5,525 nucleotides of DNA, from the NCBI GenBank assembly GCA_031119515.1, contig JAVHXR010000205.1, forward strand, positions 1-5,525, read 5' to 3'. This DNA is from Propionicimonas sp. GTDB taxonomy: Bacteria; Actinomycetota; Actinomycetes; Propionibacteriales; Propionibacteriaceae. A program made the position numbers and the translations under genes. Of the stretch, positions 1-5,486 are shown in pieces (the stretch's first letter is position 1; each line of letters opens with the position of its first letter). The notes below the pieces were generated by a model that saw only the letters and a list, made by a program, of their open reading frames with translations, searched no databases and had not been told where the DNA came from.

Positions 1-114
1 AGTCAGGACGGTGAAGCCCTTCGCCTCGAACCGCGCCTTCCATGCCTCCCAACTCCGGGGCGTGACCCACAGGCCGTGGACGAGGACGATCGTGTCGGGG
101 GTGTCGGTGGTCAT
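1..114 (-). CDS. Alpha/beta hydrolase, N-terminal part only (runs off left edge)
   Basis: This is the first 38 codons of a gene that continues beyond position 1. The translation begins MTTDTPDTIVLVHGLWVTPR and continues through SWEAWKARFEAKGFTVLT. The hydrophobic strand TIVLVHG followed by LW is the oxyanion-hole strand-turn of alpha/beta hydrolases. The HGLWVTPRSW block resembles a group of uncharacterised actinobacterial alpha/beta hydrolases of about 280 residues. The nucleophile and the catalytic Asp and His lie outside the window, so activity and substrate cannot be judged. The ATG at 112-114 is supported by a GGAG ribosome binding site (ctcc at 121-124) 6 nt upstream. Only 24 nt separate it from the stop of the next hydrolase upstream, so the two genes are probably cotranscribed. 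The family call is fairly sure; the specific function is unknown. Confidence 0.8.
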   Translation of the reverse strand, partial: MTTDTPDTIVLVHGLWVTPRSWEAWKARFEAKGFTVLT

Positions 115-138
115 CGGGTGCTCCGTTCGCGGTGGTGG

Positions 139-963
139 TCAGTTGTCGATGAAGGCGAGCATGTCGGCGTGCAGCCGCTCGCGGTCGGTGTCGGGCAGGC
201 CGTGCGCGCCGCCTGCGTAGACCAGCAGCCGGCCGTCGGGGACGAGGTCGGCGGTCAGCTTGCCGCTGATGTCGAAGGGGACGATCTGGTCGTCGTCGCC
301 GTGGATGACCAGGGTCGGGACGTCGATCCGGGCCAGGTCGGGACGGAAGTCGGTGGCCGAGAACGCCGCGATGCACTCGTAGGCGTTCCGGGTGCCGGAG
401 GCGAGGCCCTGCAGCCAGAAGGCGTCGCGGGTCCCTTGCGGCACGTCCCCGGTCCGGTTGTTGCCGAAGAACGGTCCGTCCGCGAGGTCGCGATACAGCT
501 GCGAGCGGTTGTGCGCCTCTCCGGCCCGGATCGAGTCGAAGGTCTCGGGCGGTAACCCGCCGGGGTTGTCGTCCGTCCGGACCATCAACGGCGGGACCGC
601 CGAGACGAGGATGACCTTCGACACCCGCGCCGAGCCGTGGCGGGCCACGTAGTGCACGACCTCCCCGCCACCGGTGGAGTGACCGACCAGAGTCAGGTCG
701 GTGAGGTCGAGATGGTCGATCAGGCAGGCGAGGTCGTCGGCGTAGGTGTCCATCTCGTTGCCGCTCCAGCTCTGCGAGGACCTGCCGTGGCCACGCCGGT
801 CGTGGGCGATGGCGCGGTGTCCGTTCGCGGCGAGGAAGAGGGCGGCCGCCTCCCAGGCGTCGGAGTTGAGCGGCCAGCCGTGGCTGAGCAGCACGGGCGA
901 GCCTCCCGCGCCCCAGTCCTTGTAGAAGATCTGGCTGCCGTCCTCGGTCGTGACGTGAGGCAT
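139..963 (-). CDS. Alpha/beta hydrolase, non-heme chloroperoxidase / arylesterase type
   Basis: A complete 274-residue cytoplasmic alpha/beta hydrolase with no signal peptide or membrane segment; about 275 residues is usual for cofactor-free haloperoxidases/arylesterases. Visible motifs in order are the oxyanion-hole HGWPL (28-32), DRRGHGRS (55-62), the nucleophile elbow GHSTGG with Ser96, HGDDDQIVP giving the acid Asp225, and GGAHGLP giving the base His254. The triad is therefore intact. Family members hydrolyse aryl esters and can form peracids that halogenate substrates in vitro; the natural substrate is usually unknown and may be an ester or lactone. The start at 963 is supported by AGGAGGAGG (969-977) 5 nt upstream. 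Codon 137 (553-555) is TTA, rare in high-GC actinomycetes and a possible bldA control point. The gene lies 133 bp downstream of a LAL regulator on the same strand and 24 nt ahead of a second hydrolase, suggesting a regulated hydrolase operon. The family is sure, the substrate is not. Confidence 0.93.
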   Translation of the reverse strand: MPHVTTEDGSQIFYKDWGAGGSPVLLSHGWPLNSDAWEAAALFLAANGHRAIAHDRRGHGRSSQSWSGNEMDTYADDLACLIDHLDLTDLTLVGHSTGGGEVVHYVARHGSARVSKVILVSAVPPLMVRTDDNPGGLPPETFDSIRAGEAHNRSQLYRDLADGPFFGNNRTGDVPQGTRDAFWLQGLASGTRNAYECIAAFSATDFRPDLARIDVPTLVIHGDDDQIVPFDISGKLTADLVPDGRLLVYAGGAHGLPDTDRERLHADMLAFIDN

Positions 964-968
964 GTCGT

Positions 969-977
969 CCTCCTCCT
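969..977 (-). promoter_or_regulatory. Strong ribosome binding site of the chloroperoxidase-type hydrolase
   Basis: On the minus strand AGGAGGAGG lies 5 nt before the ATG at 961-963. This near-perfect Shine-Dalgarno fixes the start of the hydrolase and suggests efficient translation. Confidence 0.8.
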
Positions 978-1058
978 GGTGGGTGTGTGCACCATGCTTC
1001 CCGTCCCGCGGGGTGGCCGCACCACGCGCGGCGCGTAGTCCCCTGCGGGGTCACCGGT

Positions 1059-1078
1059 CCGGCACCACGTGGTGGCCG
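1059..1078. promoter_or_regulatory. Perfect 12-bp palindrome and hairpin between regulator and hydrolase (operator or terminator)
   Basis: CACCACGTGGTG at 1063-1074 is a perfect palindrome. With one bulged G (1075) the stem extends to CGG (1060-1062) pairing with CCG (1076-1078). It begins 22 bp past the LAL stop codon, as expected for a terminator, although no T tract follows on either strand. It also lies about 100 bp upstream of the hydrolase ATG, as expected for an operator in the hydrolase promoter. An alternative pairing links CGGCACC (1060-1066) with GGTGCCG (1089-1095). The symmetry is seen directly; whether it acts as protein site or RNA hairpin is open. Confidence 0.35.
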
Positions 1079-1096
1079 TACCCGGGCCGGTGCCGC

Positions 1097-3847
1097 CTAC
1101 AGCGAGGGCATGTGCTCGGACAGCTGGCGCCGGGAGGTGACGTCGAGCTTCCGGAACACCTTGCGGAGGTGGTAGTCGACGGTGTTGGCGCTGATGAACA
1201 GCGCAGCGCCGATCTCCGCGTTGGTGGCACCGCGGGCCGCCAGCCGTGCCACCTCCAGTTCCTGCGGGGTCAGGTCTCCGGCCACCCGCGCGGCCTGGTC
1301 GGGCTCGGCGCCGGCGGCCTTCAACTCCCGTCGGGCCCGTTCGGCGAAGGCGGTCGCACCCACCCGTCCGAAGGCGTCCCAGGCCGCCAGCAGCTGCTTG
1401 CTTGCCTCCCCTCGCCTGCGCACCCGTCGCAGCCACTCGCCGTAGAGCAGCCGGGTACGAGCACAGTCGCCGCCATGGCCGGGGGTGTCGAGCGCGGCGA
1501 TCGAGGCCAGGTAGTGGCGCTCGGCGCTGGCATCGTCTGCGAGCAGCGCAGCGCAGCGGTGCGCGAGCCCTGCGGCGCGGTCGGTCCCGGCGAGGTCGGC
1601 GTAGCGATCGACCAGGCTCGCCACCCGGCTCGCCCGATCCCGGTGGCCGCTGCGGACGGCCGCCTCGACGAGTTCGGGCAGGTGCGCGAAGCCAGCCTGG
1701 AGGAAGGGCTGTTCGGCCAGCCCGGAGAGCCTGGCGAAGGCTGCCTGGTAGTCGCCGTCGGCGATCTCGTTCTCCGCCAGCGCACCGATCGCCATCCGGG
1801 CCACCCCGCCGAGCCCGCTGTCGGTCATGGCTTGGGCGAGCCCCTCCACGGCGGAGCGGGGAACGCCCTGCCAGGCGAGGTAGGCGGCGTTCACCACCTG
1901 CTGGTCGCCGTAGCCGAGCGCACGCCTCAGTTCCTCGGCCTGGGCGAGATAGTCCCCCGCCAGCCGGGGATGCATCCGGCTCAGTTCCACCGCGCTGAGA
2001 ACCCAGAGCGCGGCGTCGACCTCGCGCAGGGCGCCGGTCTCGCGCCCGATCCGCACGGTCCGCTGCAGCAGCCGGGAGGCCGTGTCCGCGTCCCACAGCC
2101 CGACCGTCGGGCTCACGCAGTAATAGCTGAACTCCAGCAGTTCCCGATCGTCGAGCGCCTCGAGCATCGCGACGGCCTCACGCAGCAGGGGAACCGCTAC
2201 CTCGTAGTCGTCGAGGATGAACGAACTCGATGCCCGCAGGGCCACCGCGTAGGGGCTCTCCAGCGAGGCGGCCCCCTCCCGCATCCGCTGGCCCAGACCG
2301 GGAAGGTCGATCCCGACGGTGCCCGCCTCCGTGGTCTGGATGAACGTGATCGCCAGCAGCAGAGCGCGCTGCTCGAGGGCAGGCACCACCCCGCGGAACT
2401 CGTCGGCCGCCGCCAGCAGGGTGGCGACACCGTGCCGGAGCGCGGCCGGGTCCGAGAGGTAGAGCGAGCACATCGCCTGGACGAGGAACATCCGTCCCCG
2501 GCTCACGGGGTCGAGCTCGTCGGCGGGCAGGCGCGCCAGCAATTGCTGGGCAAGCAGGCCGGCGCCCGACCCGATGGCCGCCTCGGCCGCTCCGATCACG
2601 CGCTCGTGGCGGATCGTGGCGTCGACCGTCAGCTCCGCCGCCCGAGCCAGGAGCTGGGCACGCGAGGAGAGCCCGCCGCGGGCGGCGGCCAGATCGGCCA
2701 GGCCGGCAAGTCGGCCGGCGACCTCCTCGCTGGGACCGTTCGCTGCGGCTGCCGCGTGCCACGCGGAGACCTCGCGCTGCCCGCCGGCTGCGGTCACCGC
2801 CTGCAGCACGCCGTGGACGCGGCGTCGCTCGACGTCCGTCGCGCGGGCGTACACAGCGGACCGCACGAGCGGATGCCGGAACCGGACGGCGTCGCGGACC
2901 TCCACCAGCCCACCTGCTTCGGCAGCGCTCGACGCACCGGGGGTGACGCCGAGGCCGTCCGCCGCCAGGCGCACCACGGAGGCGTCCCCGGTCGACTCGG
3001 CCGCGGCCACCAGCAGCCAGGTCTGGGACTCCGCCGGCAGCGACTCGACCCGTGCCCGGTAGTGGTCCTCCAGGGTGCGCCCGATCGGCACGGGCTCGTG
3101 CGCCATCCCGACGGAGGTCAACTCCTCGGCCGACCAGTGGTCGCCGAGCTCGCGGAGCGCCAGCGGGTTGCCGCCGGTGAACTCCACGATCCTCGCGACC
3201 ACGGACGGGTCGAGTTCGGCCGCGACCGCGTCCCTCAGGACCGCCGCCGCCGATGCCGGATCAAGCCCCGACAACGCCAGTCGTGCCACGCCGGCGAGCG
3301 TCCGCTGCAGCGGACCGTCCTCGCGTCCGGCGAACACGAGGGCGACATGCTCGGCGGACAGGCGGCGTGCCACGAAGCCGAGCACCTCCGCGGACTCGCT
3401 GTCGAGGTAGTTGGCGTCGTCCACGACGCAGATGGTCGCCTGCTCGTCACCGGCGCTCGAGAGCAACGAGAGCGTGCCGAGGCCCACCAGGGCGCGTTGG
3501 GGCGGGTCTCCCGGTCCCAGGCCGACCGCCACCCGCAACGCGGCTCGCTGGAGGTCGGGGATGCTGGCCGCGTGCCCGGCGAGCGGCGCGAGCAGGCGCT
3601 GCAGCGCGGCGTACGGGAATCCTGCCTCGACCTCGAAGCCGGAGATCCTGAGCACGCGCACCCCGCCGGCACCACCGACGGCGGTGTCGAGGAGGGTCGT
3701 CTTCCCGACACCGGGGTCGCCCTCGATCAGCAGGGCGCCGCTGGTCCCATTGCGAGCGCCGGCGATCAGCGCGTGAATCGCAGCCAACTCGCTGCTGCGT
3801 CCGTGCACCGCCGATGACGCCGCGCCGATCTGTGGGGCTCTCGCCAT
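1097..3847 (-). CDS. LuxR-family LAL transcriptional regulator with N-terminal AAA-type ATPase
   Basis: A 916-residue protein with the architecture of large ATP-binding LuxR (LAL/MalT-like) regulators, normally 850-1000 residues. The N-terminus has a P-loop ATPase: HGRSSEL (15-21), Walker A GDPGVGKT (43-50), Walker B-like ICVVDDANYLD (139-149), the sensor-like strand VFAGRED (171-177), TGGNPLAL (224-231) and FRHPLVRSAVY (323-333). Most of the rest to about residue 850 is alanine-rich, helical, TPR-like sequence thought in such proteins to sense ligands or partners. The C-terminus (858-916) is a GerE/LuxR helix-turn-helix starting TPQELEVARL, with SANTVDYHLRKVFRKL as the likely recognition region. 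Family members act in the cytoplasm, usually as ATP-dependent activators of pathway genes. The ATG at 3847 has GAGGAG (3857-3862) 9 nt upstream. Walker B reads DDANYLD where most LAL proteins have DDAHWLD. The gene is divergent from tetR and upstream of two same-strand hydrolases, its most likely targets (inference). The inducer is unknown. Confidence 0.94.
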   Translation of the reverse strand: MARAPQIGAASSAVHGRSSELAAIHALIAGARNGTSGALLIEGDPGVGKTTLLDTAVGGAGGVRVLRISGFEVEAGFPYAALQRLLAPLAGHAASIPDLQRAALRVAVGLGPGDPPQRALVGLGTLSLLSSAGDEQATICVVDDANYLDSESAEVLGFVARRLSAEHVALVFAGREDGPLQRTLAGVARLALSGLDPASAAAVLRDAVAAELDPSVVARIVEFTGGNPLALRELGDHWSAEELTSVGMAHEPVPIGRTLEDHYRARVESLPAESQTWLLVAAAESTGDASVVRLAADGLGVTPGASSAAEAGGLVEVRDAVRFRHPLVRSAVYARATDVERRRVHGVLQAVTAAGGQREVSAWHAAAAANGPSEEVAGRLAGLADLAAARGGLSSRAQLLARAAELTVDATIRHERVIGAAEAAIGSGAGLLAQQLLARLPADELDPVSRGRMFLVQAMCSLYLSDPAALRHGVATLLAAADEFRGVVPALEQRALLLAITFIQTTEAGTVGIDLPGLGQRMREGAASLESPYAVALRASSSFILDDYEVAVPLLREAVAMLEALDDRELLEFSYYCVSPTVGLWDADTASRLLQRTVRIGRETGALREVDAALWVLSAVELSRMHPRLAGDYLAQAEELRRALGYGDQQVVNAAYLAWQGVPRSAVEGLAQAMTDSGLGGVARMAIGALAENEIADGDYQAAFARLSGLAEQPFLQAGFAHLPELVEAAVRSGHRDRASRVASLVDRYADLAGTDRAAGLAHRCAALLADDASAERHYLASIAALDTPGHGGDCARTRLLYGEWLRRVRRRGEASKQLLAAWDAFGRVGATAFAERARRELKAAGAEPDQAARVAGDLTPQELEVARLAARGATNAEIGAALFISANTVDYHLRKVFRKLDVTSRRQLSEHMPSL

Positions 3848-3905
3848 GGCAGCGCACTCCTCGTCCGCTCGACATGATCTCCAGCGCTCATCGCGCCGAG
3901 GTCAG

Positions 3906-3921
3906 TATGCCGACCGACATA
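3906..3921. promoter_or_regulatory. Candidate TetR operator, imperfect 16-bp palindrome
   Basis: TATGCCGACCGACATA is centred at 3913/3914. Six of eight base pairs match: the outer TATG/CATA arms and an inner CG/CG, with mismatches at the centre and at one position per arm. It lies just upstream of the tetR -10-like hexamer, where a TetR dimer would block transcription, and overlaps the only plausible LAL -10. TetR proteins usually repress themselves and the divergent gene from such a site. Size and position fit; binding is inferred. Confidence 0.35.
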
Positions 3922-3925
3922 GCCG

Positions 3926-3931
3926 TACGCT
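3926..3931 (+). promoter_or_regulatory. Candidate -10 element for tetR, leaderless mRNA
   Basis: TACGCT fits the actinobacterial TANNNT -10 pattern and ends 6 bp before the ATG at 3938, so transcription would begin at or next to the A of the start codon. Such leaderless transcripts are common in actinobacteria and would explain why the purine-rich AGGTGG directly abuts the ATG with no spacing. No clear -35 box is seen; GGTCAG at 3900-3905 is weak with a 20-bp spacer. Confidence 0.4.
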
Positions 3932-3937
3932 AGGTGG

Positions 3938-4504
3938 ATGAACTCCCACTCCGACACCCGCGACCGGATGGTCTCGGGAGCCACCCTGCTGATGCGCCAG
4001 CACGGCTTCACCGGGACGTCGTTCAGGGACGTCTGGGAGTCCACCGGTACCCCCCGAGGTTCGGTGTACTTCCATTTCCCGCGCGGGAAGGCCGAACTCG
4101 GGGAGGCGGTGATCCAGTCCTCCCTGGCGGACCTCCTGCGGTGGACGGGCCAGGCGCAGGCCGAGGCGGCATCGGCGGGAGAGTTCCTGCGGGGACTGGC
4201 GGCAAGGCTCGCCGACTTCCTGGCAGCCAGCGACTATGCCCGGGGATGTCCGATCGCGGCCATCGCCATCGAGGCTCCGGCCGCGTTCCCGGAACTGCGG
4301 TCGGTGGCCAGCGAGGCGTTCGCGACCTGGAGCCGCCGGATCGCCGACGGCCTCGCCGCGTTCGGCGTGGCGCCCGAGACGGCCGCGGACCACGCGAGGG
4401 CGGTGGTGGCTGCGCTCGAGGGAGCGATCATCGTGAGCAAGGCCGATCGGACCGGCGACGCACTCGCCCTGACCGGGAACCTGGTCGCCCTCGGGGTGTC
4501 CTAG
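3938..4504 (+). CDS. TetR/AcrR-family transcriptional repressor, YxaF/LmrA-like
   Basis: A 188-residue protein, a typical TetR length. Residues 7-57 form the DNA-binding domain: helix 1 TRDRMVSGATLLMRQHGF, then TGTSFRDVWESTGTPRGSVYFHFPRGKAEL, with the usual Y-x-H-F-x-x-K signature. The C-terminal part has GCPIAAIAIE (103-112) and ALEGAIIVSKA (159-169), resembling the TetR_C domain of the YxaF/LmrA subgroup, whose members often sense small aromatic or hydrophobic compounds. It should bind DNA as a dimer in the cytoplasm and release it on ligand binding. Starting at 3938 gives a normal N-terminus; the next in-frame ATG (3968) would leave only a very short lead into helix 1. No spaced ribosome binding site exists, suggesting leaderless translation. 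It is divergent from the LAL regulator, which it probably represses together with itself (inference), and convergent with the oxidoreductase remnant. The family is sure; the subgroup is likely. Confidence 0.93.
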   Translation: MNSHSDTRDRMVSGATLLMRQHGFTGTSFRDVWESTGTPRGSVYFHFPRGKAELGEAVIQSSLADLLRWTGQAQAEAASAGEFLRGLAARLADFLAASDYARGCPIAAIAIEAPAAFPELRSVASEAFATWSRRIADGLAAFGVAPETAADHARAVVAALEGAIIVSKADRTGDALALTGNLVALGVS

Positions 4505-4550
4505 GCGACCAACTGTCCTCGGTTGACCGTGGCCAGGGCTCTGGTCGCCT
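4503..4550. terminator. Bidirectional terminator between convergent genes
   Basis: AGGCGACCA (4503-4511) and TGGTCGCCT (4542-4550) form a perfect 9-bp inverted repeat around a 30-nt loop containing a small hairpin, CGG-TTGA-CCG (4520-4529). The repeat begins inside the tetR stop codon (4502-4504) and ends 2 bp before the stop of the facing gene (4553-4555). There is no T tract, as is common for actinobacterial terminators. Because the stem is symmetric, it could stop transcription from both sides. Confidence 0.55.
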
Positions 4551-4552
4551 CG

Positions 4553-5182
4553 TCAGCGGTCCCGGTGGGCATACAGCAGTTCGGCGAGGGTGAGGGCCGC
4601 ACGTCCGGTCAGGTCGGACACCTGCTTGCGGCAGGAGAAACCGTCGGCGAGCACGATCGCGTCCGCCGGTGCGCCCCGCAGGGCTGGCAGCAACTGGTCC
4701 TCCGCGACGGCGACACTGACGTCGTAGTGGCCCTGCTCGACCCCGAAGTTGCCGGCGAGCCCGCAACACCCGCCGAGCACGACAAGGCTGGCGCCCGTCC
4801 GCCGCAGCAGTGACTCCTGGTCGCCCCAGCCCAGGACGGACGCCTCGTGACAGTGCGGCTGGGCGACCACGCGGTGCCCCGAGAGGTCGGGCGGCTCGTA
4901 CCCCGGAGTGCGTTCAAGCAGCTGCGCCAGGGTCACCATGGCATCCGCCACCCTTTCGATCCGGGGGTCATCCACGAGGTCGCCGGCGTCGCTGTGCCAG
5001 ACCGCGAGGCAGGACGGCTCCACGCCCAGGATGGGAACTCCGGCGTCCGCAAACGGCGCGTGATCCAGGAGCAACCGCGCCGCAGCCGCAACATTCAGGT
5101 TCCTTTCGATCTCGTGCCCCGGGCATCCTGCGGTTGTACCGAACCGGACGCGGGCTGACCCCTGGCCCCGACGCGCGACCAA
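4553..5182 (-). pseudogene. C-terminal remnant of an FAD/Fe-S oxidoreductase (D-lactate dehydrogenase / glycolate oxidase type)
   Basis: The frame encodes 209 residues from ATG 5182. From about residue 31 (near 5092) to the end it matches, from memory of the family, the last 175-180 residues of FAD-binding plus (Fe-S)-binding oxidoreductases of about 950 residues, which oxidise 2-hydroxy acids such as D-lactate. Visible are AGVPILGVEPSC (Cys58), QPHCHEA (Cys111), LGGCCGLAGNFG (Cys139, Cys140) and DGFSCRKQ (Cys184), the cysteine pattern of a second CCG domain (PF02754). Missing are the FAD-binding and FAD-oxidase C domains, the two CxxCxxC 4Fe-4S motifs and the first CCG motif. None of the three minus-strand frames upstream to 5525 supplies them. 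Residues 1-30 look unrelated, so the in-frame ATG is probably accidental; I see no good ribosome binding site. The retained part has no stops or lost cysteines, suggesting recent truncation, or a short protein still made. A genuine stand-alone CCG protein is the alternative. Confidence 0.7.
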
Positions 5183-5340
5183 CTGCCGCCGACTCCGGCG
5201 CCGAGCGAGTGGATCTGGAGGGTCGGCTCACTGCACCGGTGAGTTCTGGAGTTCCGCCCCGATCGGGGCCGCCGGCACCCGCGGGCCCCGCGTTGTCGCG
5301 GCTCTCGCGAGGCCCATCGCGGGGGGAACCCGTCACCTAG
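5183..5340. other. Hairpin-rich GC-rich region without a supported gene
   Basis: No reading frame here has recognisable motifs or a start with a ribosome binding site. The notable content is symmetry: CTCAC/GTGAG arms at 5227-5231 and 5239-5243, a perfect 14-bp palindrome GCCCCGATCGGGGC at 5256-5269, and GC-rich partial palindromes between 5280 and 5312. These could be terminators, decayed sequence left by the deletion that truncated the oxidoreductase, or chance in GC-rich DNA. Confidence 0.5.
5256..5269. repeat. Perfect 14-bp palindrome GCCCCGATCGGGGC
   Basis: The sequence is its own reverse complement and can form a 5-bp GC stem with a GATC loop. It lies in the gene-free stretch beyond the truncated oxidoreductase. 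It could be a terminator hairpin or a protein site; there is no T tract. Confidence 0.4.
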
Positions 5341-5486
5341 GAGAGACATTTTCGCTCAGAGGGTGGAAATGCGCGTCCGGTCGTGGTTAAACTCACGTAG
5401 CTCCCGGATTTGAACGTTTCAACTGCTTTGGGCAGCGAACGCGGGGTGGGGGGCTTCAACAGCGGCTAGTGGTCAAGGGGGACCAG
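5341..5486 (+). promoter_or_regulatory. Probable promoter and structured leader of the gene starting at 5487
   Basis: This stretch is visibly less GC-rich than its surroundings, as expected for a promoter/leader. A TGGAAA (5364-5369) and TAAACT (5388-5393) pair with 18-bp spacing is a possible promoter; GGAAAT with GTT (5386-5388) also loosely resembles an ECF-sigma site. Downstream is the inverted repeat TTGAA-CGT-TTCAA (5410-5422). An imperfect stem pairs CGTTT (5415-5419) with GAACG (5437-5441), enclosing CTGC/GCAG (5423-5426, 5432-5435). A 14-codon frame at 5369-5413 (MRVRSWLNSRSSRI, with one TTA codon), preceded by GAGGG, could be a leader peptide, but support is weak. Confidence 0.35.

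Larger units (their letters stand above)
3848..3937. promoter_or_regulatory. Divergent control region shared by the LAL regulator and tetR
   Basis: These 90 bp separate two divergent start codons and must hold both promoters. On the LAL side lies the GAGGAG ribosome binding site (3857-3862). On the tetR side no Shine-Dalgarno at normal spacing is visible, but a TANNNT hexamer and an imperfect palindrome are present and listed separately. I could not find a convincing -35/-10 pair for the LAL gene. CATACT on the minus strand (3904-3909) is the best -10 guess and overlaps the palindrome by four bases. Confidence 0.6.

Noticed and set aside
1003..1053. CCCGCGGG (1005-1012) and CCCC-TGC-GGGG (1040-1050) as regulatory repeats
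   Set aside because: Short G/C palindromes are expected by chance at this composition, and neither has the length or symmetry of the 1063-1074 palindrome.
720..2096. 458-codon minus-strand frame spanning parts of the hydrolase and LAL genes
   Set aside because: It overlaps two well-supported genes in another frame, is extremely Arg/Pro/Gly-rich and has no recognisable domain.
962..3817. Very long plus-strand frame (951 codons) opposite the LAL gene
   Set aside because: It is the antisense shadow of the LAL gene: G/C third-position bias removes stops on the other strand. Its translation is Gly/Arg/Gln/His-rich without domain motifs.
3934..4593. 219-codon plus-strand frame overlapping tetR
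   Set aside because: It is tetR in the wrong frame with an Arg/Gly-rich translation; the true frame shows the TetR signature.
5182..5182. ATG 5182 as a genuine start of a short Fe-S protein
   Set aside because: There is no convincing ribosome binding site, and the first 30 residues do not resemble the family, so the start is probably fortuitous. It is kept only as the outer limit of the open frame.
5095..5349. Minus-strand frames between 4968 and 5349 as missing parts of the oxidoreductase
   Set aside because: I looked for the first CCG motif, CxxCxxC clusters and FAD-binding motifs and found none. Isolated cysteines there do not fit the family pattern.
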